A program made the position numbers and the translations under genes. 64,000 bases of DNA from Armillaria gallica (lineage: Eukaryota > Basidiomycota > Agaricomycetes > Agaricales > Physalacriaceae): NCBI GenBank assembly GCA_037576215.1, contig JBANDB010000009.1, positions 744,001-808,000 on the forward strand, read 5' to 3'. How positions within the stretch are numbered: the stretch's first letter is position 1; every line of letters begins with the position of its first letter. This document shows positions 55,181-64,000 of this stretch, piece after piece. The notes under the pieces were generated by a model, which was not told the origin of the DNA, searched no databases, and saw nothing but the letters and a program-made list of their open reading frames with translations.

Positions 55181-56000
55181 TTACGCCAATGGTAATGGAA
55201 GAGTATGTCATATATATCCAGTCGGTGGCATGCAGCACATTGTGATCATATTCGAAGAAGGCTTTTTTGATCGTTGTTACAGTTGATTCCTGTAAACAGG
55301 GAAAGACCTTATCACCAGGCCATTCAAACACGAGGGACACATGAAAAGTAGCAGCGGCACACGGTTCGGTGTCACCGGTCAGTGTGGTTTTGATCAATAA
55401 CTTGGGAATGGAAACACGAGGAATAAGAACTACTGAGATGGCAAGAGCTGCTGCAGCTGCAGATGATCACAAGCATTGATGAGCTTGAAGACGACGTCCC
55501 TGGCACGGGTTGATGCCCATCCGTGTTGCTTTGTGACACTTCTACGGTCCACAAGGGACTTTCTTTACTGGTGACCACCCGCAACCCAGATGAAGCTCAT
55601 TCCTCGGCGCTTACGTTGCGGTGTCAACTTAGGCTGAGCTTGACTGATGATCACTAACACTTTCGTAGACACAGGAGAGTGGACCTACTGAAGGCGCAGG
55701 ATGTCAAGCAAGACAACGCACGTCATGCTAAAAGTGGTTCACAGGAGGTTGGGGCCCTGTTTTTCACCAACACCTCGGCGGAAAATCTCTGAACCTCGGA
55801 GCTCAGATTTTCCTTGACTTGCTGAGATTTGATAGCCGGCCCTCCCAATCCTGCATGGAGAATCTACGTGAAACTTTTACTGAAACAAAAGATGAACAAA
55901 TGTACATTGGCCCAATGTCCTATGATTCGAGCGGCCATTCATAGTCAATTATGAGTGTTCCTTAATGGGGATACTTTAGCGCGCGCCTAAGAGAAATCCA
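55181..56000. repeat. Segmental duplication partner of 1-790 (upstream region of DUF6534-like copy B)
   Basis: Collinear with the first 790 bp of the window; see that entry. Shorter matches to 43330-43480 and 53400-53680. No intact ORF. Confidence 0.6.
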
Positions 56001-58479
56001 CATGTTACGTGGAACTGGACAAGTTTCGCCTGCCTGTGTCTGAATAAAACAGTTGTTGAATTCCATGCGGAGAATACATGATGGTCGCTACAGCAAGAAG
56101 CAGTGTTCAAATTTCCTGCAAAACAATCAGCACTTACATTCTTTGCCTGGTAGAAGACACTGACCGACAAAGTATCAGAATAACTGCTTCCACATGCATT
56201 CCTCGGGAGTCTTCACCATGTCGCTCAATTTTCTCAGAGCTCTTGATGTACTTCAACGTGTTGTGAAGATTACTCCACTGTGGATAAATATGATGGGTTT
56301 GGACGTGGAATCCAAGACAATCCTATTTGATTCGAGATAGTGAGCAGATGCGCATTGCGCGGATTCATACAGTTTCGGGACATTCACGTTCTTCTCTTAA
56401 TTAGCCCGATAAGTCTTGCATATCAGCTCATTTGAGATGATAGTTTGATGCTCAATCTCCATCTTTTTTCCAAAACAGTCAGCATCGTTGGCAATAGGGA
56501 TTGAAGACGAAAGCTTACTAGGAACTCCTTAATACAAACATATGGACAACTATATGTGATGCCACGGATACCGATTCCTGCACTAGCTGGGCGCATCCTC
56601 ATCAACCGGGACATTCAAGATGTTCGTGTGAGGCATCCTTTTCTCGGACCCCGATCACCGCTTCTCCGCCGTCATAAACTCTTAGGTCGGCATGCCTGCC
56701 GCGTTATTCCTTTTCCCGCCTTTCTCACGGACTCCATCTCCCTCTCTATATTCCTTCTGTTGCCCTATACCAGTCAGCTCTCCTTGTCTTTGGCTAGCTC
56801 CCTTTGTGTTTCATCGGTACATCCTCATGATAACGAAACAGGTCTTGGACATTTGTACGGTTACGGTGACGTGGCCGACAAGGCAAGGAGCGCCCAGATG
56901 AAGAAGAACACCAGGATTTGAAGGATACACGAACAGGTTGCTGGCGGTCTCAGCGGCACAAAGTCAGCGCTTGGACCTTGGTGAAAGTGTAGGTGCCAGT
57001 GAGTAAATAGTAGCATGGAAAGTACTTGCTTTCTCATCTGGGACACAAGGCACGACCTCGTCAAGGTAGCGTCATCAAAGAGAAAAAGAGGGTAAGGTCG
57101 ACATACTGGTAGAGTGGGTATAATTTGAGAGATGCGGAGAAGATGTGTAACCCGGCGCACGAGTCCTGAATCACCACTGGTATGTCATAATCACACTCGA
57201 TCGTACAGATAGGTCGCGTAGACATCTCTATATGATGCCACGCGCATGTCGCAAGCAAGATTCAGCTCCTAACAATACAGTTGGACGTCAGCGAAGGTAA
57301 AGAATATTTCAGTGTTTATCATTGACCTGCAGCGGATAGCCGATTGCATAACATGTCATTTCCGTTTCTTCGCAAAATTGAGGAATAGCGAAATTCACGG
57401 TTAATCTGGTATGGGCAAAACTCTACGTTTATGAGCTTTCTTTGTCAGGCCAGCTGAGGTATGAGGTGCCCTGAATGATTTAAAATAACCGCCCAAACTG
57501 CGTGTTAGAAGTCATCAATATCAATATTACATGACGCGGAGAAGCAGAGGACTTGTTAGTTACCTGGGCCAAACAATGTTTGGAATTCCGCATTCGAGAA
57601 CATATTTTCTTCGGGCGAAGTGACTACCAGTGAGTAGCATTCTCCTCGGGGCTGGATCTGGAATCTTCATCAGGCAAAATAGGAAAGAAGTCGAGAGGCC
57701 GTCACCAATGAATAGGTCCACCACTCTCATTCCAATTTGGCACATGTGTACCACGGACTCCGTAAGTCCAATTATAATAACTGTTCTCCAGAGAACCTCT
57801 CCATCTCGTCAGTGGGCGATGATGAAGTTGCGCCTGAGTATTTGCATAAGTAGCTTTGAAGAGATTTCTGTTCACTCGAGCAGCAAGCAATGTCTGCCTT
57901 CGTAAGTGATGCAGCAAACGACGAGATGGTCAGAGTTGAGTCCATAGAAGAGTGACGCCGGCGTTTCGGCGCTGCCACGAAGGCCCAGATATGTCCGCTA
58001 CCCAGGCCATTTCAAACGGCTTTTGGTTTGGTTTGTGCTTTACACTGATATCTACTTCACTACTTGCCGATCGGCAGCTACTCTTATCATTACTAGGCTG
58101 CTTCCCTTGTCACAGTGCAAAACGGCCTGCCCCCCGTTCAACTTTTTGCGCTGTGCTGCCGAGTCGCGATCTCATCTCTTCAAGCCGGAAAGCAGCAAGC
58201 CATTTCTGAAGTAGTTTGCTGGCTGTGTTGTCCTCTAAGGACATCTGACATCATGGCGTCTATCATTAACCGCTTACCTACTGTCCTTTCCTCCCTCGAT
58301 ACCTCGATAGGTTTGCATCATCATTGGTCCATGAGAGGCCACCTCTTTGACCTTTTGATGGATACATTAGAATACATGACAAATTTGACATCCTTTAAAG
58401 ATGTCAACCTCGAAATGGACTTGAGAAATTATGCCAGCTTCGATCCACGACGATAATCAGTTTGATAGGCTGTAATTTT
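56001..58479. other. No recognised gene
   Basis: Frames such as 56861-57160 (minus) and 58254-58456 (plus, MASIINRLPTVLSSLD) carry no motif I can name. Intron-like punctuation occurs but no gene can be modelled. Confidence 0.3.
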
Positions 58480-58860
58480 TTATTTTATGTTTCCCCGTGC
58501 TGACGGTAAAGCACAGCGACCTTCGAAAAAGTTCTGCGGCAAGCTGCACCCTCCTCATGGCACTGAAAGGCTATACCCGTTGGTGCGTTCTTATCTTTGA
58601 GAAGGTTTAAATCATATGAATTGATAGCGAAGGATAAAACCAGAACAAAGAGAACGAGGTAGCGAATATTCTACATGTTTATTTATGTGGGGAAAACGAA
58701 CACCAATACCAGCATTGTAAGGGCTCTTACGCTGCTACCAGGTCCAGGTATGACCACCCAGGCGTATCAAACACGACAGTGCTTTCCCTCATTTGCGCAA
58801 TCTCAGCTTCTGCATGCGACCTCTCCTCTTCAACGGTGAAAAGAACATCCTAGAGATGCC
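58480..58860. repeat. Duplicated segment, partner at 61955-62325
   Basis: Shared order of blocks: 'gctgacggtaaagcaca' versus 'gctgacagtgaagcaca'; 'agggctcttacgctgctaccagg' (in short segments) versus 'agccctcttacactgctgctagg'; 'atgaccacccaggcgtat' versus 'acgaccactcagacatat'; 'cgacctctcctcttc' versus 'caacctcacctcttc'. Confidence 0.75.
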
Positions 58861-59100
58861 ACTATGAGCATAATAGCAGAAGTAAAATGTGGAAACAAGC
58901 TCTACCTGCATGCATTTCTTCAACGCGTCAATTGTATGCTGATGGTCGTGCACATCATTCCAAATTTTTCTCAATCTCGAGATATATTTCAACCAGGTGT
59001 GCCTATCAGACCACACAAGCGCATTATCCGCCTGACGCAGCTCTCGAGATAGGATGAGTGATTTGCACTTCAGCCTATATCCATCATTAGTCGGCATGTA
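58735..59100 (-). pseudogene. C-terminal part of an unidentified helical (coiled-coil-like) protein
   Basis: Minus-strand exon LKCKSLILSRELRQADNALVW, HTWLKYISRLRKIWNDVHDH, IDALKKCMQ, a GT-AG intron (about 58906-58852), then DVLFTVEEERSHAEAEIAQ, MRESTVVFDTPGW and a stop at about 58735. It is charged and helical throughout. The last exon is repeated at about 62320-62200 (EEVRLHVEAEIAQHRE ... EWSYRGLAAV). Upstream exons are not readable. Family unknown. Confidence 0.45.
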
Positions 59101-59202
59101 ACCGTGGCTCGATAATTGAAGAACACATATGATCAAAGCTTGCTGTTAAATGTACCCAACTCTCTCGCATGAGCGTCAAAGATCATAATTTCTTTGTCAA
59201 TA

Positions 59203-59400
59203 CTAGTTGCGAGCTGTCAGACCGCAGTACCTGGCCTTAAGGGTGGTATCCTGATGTGCAGAAAGGCGCTGCCACAGAGGAAGACCACGAGAAGCAGTGT
59301 AGACACCCACACGGGTGATCTCGTAGAGGCAAGATAGGTGACTACAGTCTCGACTTTGCAGGAGGGCATTGCGTATGGAAGGTACTAGTAGTACTGCCAT
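59203..59400 (-). pseudogene. Duplicated C-terminal membrane-segment fragment, copy 2
   Basis: Reads VETVVTYLASTRSP, VWVSTLLLVVFLCGSAFLH and IPPLRPGTAV then stop, collinear with 37573-37770. It lies next to the helical-protein fragment on the same strand and might belong to a related gene. Confidence 0.5.
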
Positions 59401-60547
59401 GAGAGTTATGTATCATTTAAGAAACAGCGTAGTGTATGTGTTCGCCGGGCAGGATACTTTTGCGATCCATTAGAAATAGTATCAAATTATCAATAGAGAA
59501 TCCACTAAACATTGAATTCACTGCTCACGCAGTATTTGTTTGAATTAACTCGACCAATTGAGTCCTCATCCTGCTGTGAACTCTGTTATTAGGACCGGTA
59601 CTTGAAGTCTCGACCAGCATGGGGAACAGATCAATGCACCTCCATCACACATTTGTGAATTGGTACTGAGATCACTGACTTCAGTGCCCTCGGTCTCATC
59701 AATGATGGGATCAATTGATCGCAGTACCACAGGCTACAGTGTTCACAGCGGCGACTATATAAGTGGCAGTCATAGTAATATTCCAGTCAACTCCAGAAGG
59801 ACATAAGTCACGGAAAGGCTTTCGAAGCATCAATTGCAGTGGGACTCAATTCATAATTTGAAGATCTACCCATTTGCCACCCACAGTGACATAATATGGC
59901 TAGCGCCAAGGGGTGCCTGAGCAATGCCCGAGAACTCTAACTTCGAAAACCAAATGCCACTTTTTGTATGCTCGCCCTTATGCAACCTCAGTACTTACAT
60001 TCCCGAAATCCCCAAAAAATGTACATAATTTCAATAAGTAAATCTGCCGAGCCTCGGTAGTACCCGCTCAGATGTAGAAAGGACAGATCTCGCATGCTAG
60101 CATCTCCAATCAAATACATCCATTCCGTTTACCACAACTTCTCAACGACTTCAGTACCAAACACGAAAATGCGAGCTGGTGACTGCATAGCACCGAGCGA
60201 GTTTTTGCACTTTTAGAACGAGTCTACTGGAACACATGATGCTTCAACTACGATGTCGGAGCAAAGTCTCCCTCACCGCAAGATCAATGTCAGCACTTGC
60301 AACAGACCCTAGTCACAAAAGTATACTGATCACTAAGCAAATATGATCTATTAACGCTGCAGCTGTTTCATATTGGTTTCATAGATCAATATACATCTTA
60401 CAGGCTATTCCACAACTCGCTAGTATCATGGGTCTCTGATGGCGATGCACAGGGACAAAACAATATAAATGAAAGGAATACAATTCAAGACCAATGTTGT
60501 TAAGATCAGGACTTGACCTGGGTCGGATGCAGTATTTCGTCGGATGG
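59401..60547. other. No recognised gene
   Basis: Short frames only; nothing identifiable. Confidence 0.3.
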
Positions 60548-60672
60548 ATCAGACGGGTCAGTGGTAGAAATACGGCAGTTGAGTAGTGTGGATGGAGGCG
60601 CCTGGTTCGAAACAAATCAAAATTTCTCAGAAAAGACCGTACCCATAGCTAAAAAAAAAAAAAAAAAAAAAA
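60548..60672 (+). mobile_element. Candidate tRNA-derived SINE with a 22-A tail
   Basis: An A-box-like GGGTCAGTGGTAGA (60555-60568) and a B-box GGTTCGAAAC (60604-60613) lie 49 nt apart, the spacing of a tRNA gene. A short 3' body follows, then an uninterrupted run of 22 A (60651-60672). The head resembles a tRNA-Gly-like sequence, but the cloverleaf is imperfect, so it is not a functional tRNA. Flanking duplications were not found. Confidence 0.5.
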
Positions 60673-61954
60673 GCTTTTCCCATGGTTTCCCTTCTTCTGC
60701 CCGTCTGGTCCTAGAGAGGACAACAGAGGTATCCCAGAAACAGGCGTCATCATCACAAAATCTGCCTGCTTAAAGAGCGGAAATTCATTGGCCTCAATCT
60801 ATTAACAAAGAAAGCACAAAGACTAGTACTGTACCAGATGAAGATGAAGATGACTCACCTCTCTAGTGGCTGTGTTGAAAAGTAGACGCGAGTCAGTGGA
60901 ATACCTTGAGGGAATGCTCCTGGAACCTTGCAAAGTACACCAGGGTCCAGTAGTCATCGCAATATGCAGGACATGAATCTCAAAAAGAATGAGGGCAGGA
61001 GCACATACCCTTAGCGTTTAGCCTTCAAGCTTACTAGTAGCTCAGTGGTGACAAGATAGGGCTGTTCCTGTAACGGCGCATCATTGCAGGAGACCGTGGT
61101 AGCTGGAAGCGAAAGAGCAGTCGGCATTTCGACAATGCCAGGGCTAAGGACCAAGTAATGGACCGGTGACTCCAGTGCCAGGACAAATTCAGCAACCATT
61201 AACCCAAAACTGACCTTCATGTAGTAGGAGTGTTTTACACTTCGCTGCCTGCCTCGGATCTGCTATTCTTATCATGTACAGGTTGCCTATTCATAGTCAA
61301 CGTTTTACGCTAAAATTCTCACTTTGAGCAATCAAGCGTGAAGAGGAAATCGAGCAGAAAGCCAATCTCAAGGGAAGCTCTCACTAAACTTTGCCCGCTG
61401 CGTTATCTTCCCTTCTGATACAAGTCCACTATGCTGCCTTCGACGCTTTTCTTGTCAGTTCATCAGTACCTAACATTCAGTCATCTGTCCTTGCAATATA
61501 TCATGATTCCTGGGAGATACCGGCTCCAATTTCAAGACTTCACGTACGCTGGGTAACATTTCCAGGAGACACAATACACATAGTCCCACTGTAAGCGCAG
61601 ACTACTTTGCGGTGCTACATGCCTGAAATATTTAGTAGTTGGGCATTTTAGATATAATATCGTTTGTATCATTATTTCTCAACATGCTTACTGCTATTCC
61701 GCGACATTGACTACCCTCAAGAACTTGATGACGATTTTGCGCTCAGGATCTACTTATTCCCAGATATGTGTGTATCCTCGATGACATTCCTCCTGTAGTA
61801 TCCATGAAACGCTACTGACTAAAAAAACTTATAATCCACCAGAACGCTGCACCGAATCCATGAATAATGGTAAAGCTCAAATTCAACGCGAGTAACTCCC
61901 CTGATCTCGAGTCGTAGTGATAGAGGTATAGCTTGGTAGATTTTCCTTCCCCAT
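60673..61954. other. No recognised gene
   Basis: Short frames only (for example 61011-61220 minus, 61391-61594 plus). Confidence 0.3.
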
Positions 61955-62325
61955 GTTATATTGTCCTCAGCTGACAGTGAAGCACATAGTGTTACTCAAA
62001 GCAATTCTATAGCAAGTTGTCTCATGACTGAGATGTTGTGATGTGTATGTGTGCTCATATCTTTGGAAATACTTAAATGAGGCAAAATTGACAGTATTGG
62101 ATAGATACAGAACAGTGAAAATAGGAGAACAAGCCGTTGAGTACCCTAAAGATATAATTTTGTGGCTGGAAGACGAACACCACTGCGACATGACGGTAAG
62201 CCCTCTTACACTGCTGCTAGGCCCCGGTACGACCACTCAGACATATTAAGAGCAGGGATGCATTCCCTATGTTGAGCAATCTCTGCCTCCACATGCAACC
62301 TCACCTCTTCCTGTTAGGATTCTGC
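61955..62325. repeat. Duplicated segment, partner of 58480-58860
   Basis: It carries the second copy of the helical-protein last exon on the minus strand (about 62320-62200), ending with a stop at the equivalent position. Confidence 0.75.
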
Positions 62326-64000
62326 CGAAATCGGATATGTGAGCACGAGGCAAGTAGCGATGATCGAAGTGAGGTGAGATTAATTAGAAATGATGTACAT
62401 CGTTAGGGAATGAAGTGGAGGGCCATCGCGGAGCGCGGCATATCCGAGTCCTGTGGGGGTAGAGGCACAGGATACCCTATATATTACAAATTGTTCATAT
62501 ACAACCACATATGGCTCGTCATCCGGGAGCAACCGTTGTTAGTTGTGGATACTCATACCTCTATGTTTCATTCCGTAAAACCCATCTGCAAAATGCCATT
62601 AGCATTCTTGCGAGCGAAAGTCAGAAAACTAACCTCATATTGACCATCATCTATATCATCTCCGGATCTAGAGGAGAAAGAGTTGATATAGGGATCCCTA
62701 CAGCAAACTCAGGTTGCATTTGCCCATCCTGGTGCCGTAGACTATACTCTTCGCAGAGCTAAAATGTCCTGGAGACGACATGAAACCAGCAGATTCCTTC
62801 CACTCGTACCAGTTCATGAAGTGGCCGATGATGGCCGTATGAGGATTACGGACAGAATGGACAAGCCGGTGCACGCCGCGTAAGGACAGAGTTAGGGTAT
62901 TGAGAGCCACACGCTGAGAGGAAAAGAACCTGAACTTGTCGCCAAACTCAATAATTATCCATTAGTATCATTAGTAGAAGTGCCAGTTCATAAGACCATT
63001 AGATACTTGTAAAACCGCTAATCCTGAGGGTCAATGAGATGACAGAGTGAGCAAAAGACAGACGGAGTGTCGAGCACATAAATGTCGTGCCAGGAAATGA
63101 AAACTAACAAGACTTTTGCTTGCTCTGCCCATTGGGATAAGCCTAGGATGAGAATCATAAGTAAAGCCGAAGACTGAGCACAAGTGTGATAGCTTACCAG
63201 CAATGTAAATATGAGCCAAGAGCCAAGAGCGGGAATCGAAGAAATGATAGAACCCTCACATCAATAATGAGCATCAACAATGGCCAGAATGGTACAGACC
63301 GACGACCAGAACCGACACAAAGCAATGGCATTCACGATCCAATGAATAATCACGAGAAAGGCCTTGCCCCCAGTAAATGATATACCATTGTGAGTAAGAT
63401 AATCCGCTGGCATTCAAGGAGACACCATTCTTGAAACCCAGCTCGCTCCTGAGAGACAGTTCCCAGAAGATATCTTCAAGAAATGGACCCCAGATAGTAC
63501 CTATGACTTCACAGACACCGACTTTAGCCATCACCACCTCGAAAACAGAAGAGCATACCCACAGGAAGAAGCAGCATGCAAAAGGGTTGGTGATCCAAAT
63601 GGAATCCTTGCAAATTGCAGAAGCAGTATGTAGAGGAATTTGATCCATGCAGAAGACACAAGGTATTTTTCCCGCAGCATTAACGAAGAGGAGCGCCGGC
63701 TAAATGCTCGCATTCATCTGATCTACAGCACCTATAAATAAAAAGCAACCAAACTCCTGTAGAAAATTAAATTCAACTAACAACTATCGCAATGTCCATG
63801 AAAAGCACAACTTCAAGAAGTTAAAGCTAAGTAGCACTCAACTATTGCCCAACGACACTCACAGACAAAGGTTTTACCAAGGAAAAAAGCGTCAATTTTG
63901 TTTGCACACACTTATTGACAGAAAATTAAAGGAGAGAGAGAGCGAATGATGCACAACAAGAGTTTGAAGAAGAAAGCGGAGAAGGTAGGAGAAGGAACGA
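62326..64000. other. No recognised gene; a hydrophobic minus-strand frame at 63648-63274
   Basis: Frames 62910-62698, 63203-63018 and 63648-63274 (minus) are hydrophobic and could be exons of a decayed membrane protein, but I cannot name the family. The extreme right end is purine-rich (GAGAGAGAG at about 63935). Confidence 0.3.

Noticed and set aside
63274..63648. 124-codon hydrophobic minus-strand frame as a transporter
   Set aside because: No diagnostic motif and no convincing continuation; left as unassigned.

Overview
The window is a transposon-rich, largely degenerate stretch of a filamentous fungal genome, almost certainly a mushroom-forming basidiomycete (Agaricomycete). The reasons are the short (about 50 nt) GT-AG introns, basidiomycete-style gene remnants (P450, DUF6534-like membrane protein, DUF4238, Mug135-like, Fungal_trans regulator) and fungal chromodomain Ty3/gypsy elements. 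No prokaryotic features, CRISPR array or rRNA operon is visible. All assignments come from reading the sequence; no database search was run.

Layout. 1-9.4 kb: a LINE fragment (3.3-4.1 kb), a decayed cytochrome P450 gene (4.75-6.87 kb) and a TA-flanked MITE (8.7 kb). 9.4-39 kb: a 'Russian doll' of nested transposons. The oldest recognisable layer is a minus-strand Ty3/gypsy element (element 3), split into an integrase half (10.1-12.0 kb) and an RT/RNase H half (32.3-33.3 kb). Between these halves lies a second, CpG-depleted gypsy element (element 2, 13321-31855, TSD GAGGA). Element 2 was itself hit by a 1.57-kb LTR-like insertion (26810-28374) and by a nearly pristine 9,031-bp chromovirus (element 1, 14169-23199, TSD GTATG, 524-bp LTRs differing at one site). 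On the right, element 3 is interrupted by a hAT transposon remnant. That remnant is interrupted by a second, inverted copy of the long LTR-like unit, which is interrupted in turn by a small gag-only Ty1/copia element (34980-36650, TSD TACAT). 39-64 kb: low-coding sequence with pseudogenes and segmental duplications. These include repeated DUF6534-like gene remnants, a Mug135-like gene, a DUF4238 gene with a single nonsense codon, a broken ankyrin-like gene with a 411-bp tandem duplication, a broken fungal transcription factor, and a candidate tRNA-derived SINE with a 22-A tail.

Most notable observations. (i) Element 1 carries, besides gag and pol, a 316-codon reading frame (called ORF0 here). 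It begins at the first AUG of the predicted transcript, overlaps gag by about 780 nt in another frame, and encodes an N-terminal membrane-spanning segment plus a Pro/Ser/Arg-rich tail. The older, diverged element 2 keeps the same frame in the same relative phase with a recognisably related N-terminus, so ORF0 is unlikely to be an accident. (ii) Neither gypsy element has a tRNA-type (TGG...) primer site. Instead the sequence next to the 5' LTR is complementary to 13-14 nt of the LTR located about 35 nt downstream of the TATA box, i.e. the predicted RNA 5' end. The variable loop of this pairing has co-varied between the two elements, as expected for Tf1/sushi-type self-priming. (iii) The copia element is a compact gag-only element whose primer site matches the anticodon arm of initiator tRNA-Met.

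The genes do not form a coherent pathway. The region looks like methylated, mutation-prone heterochromatin in which CpG-to-TpG decay has killed the older elements while recent insertions remain intact.
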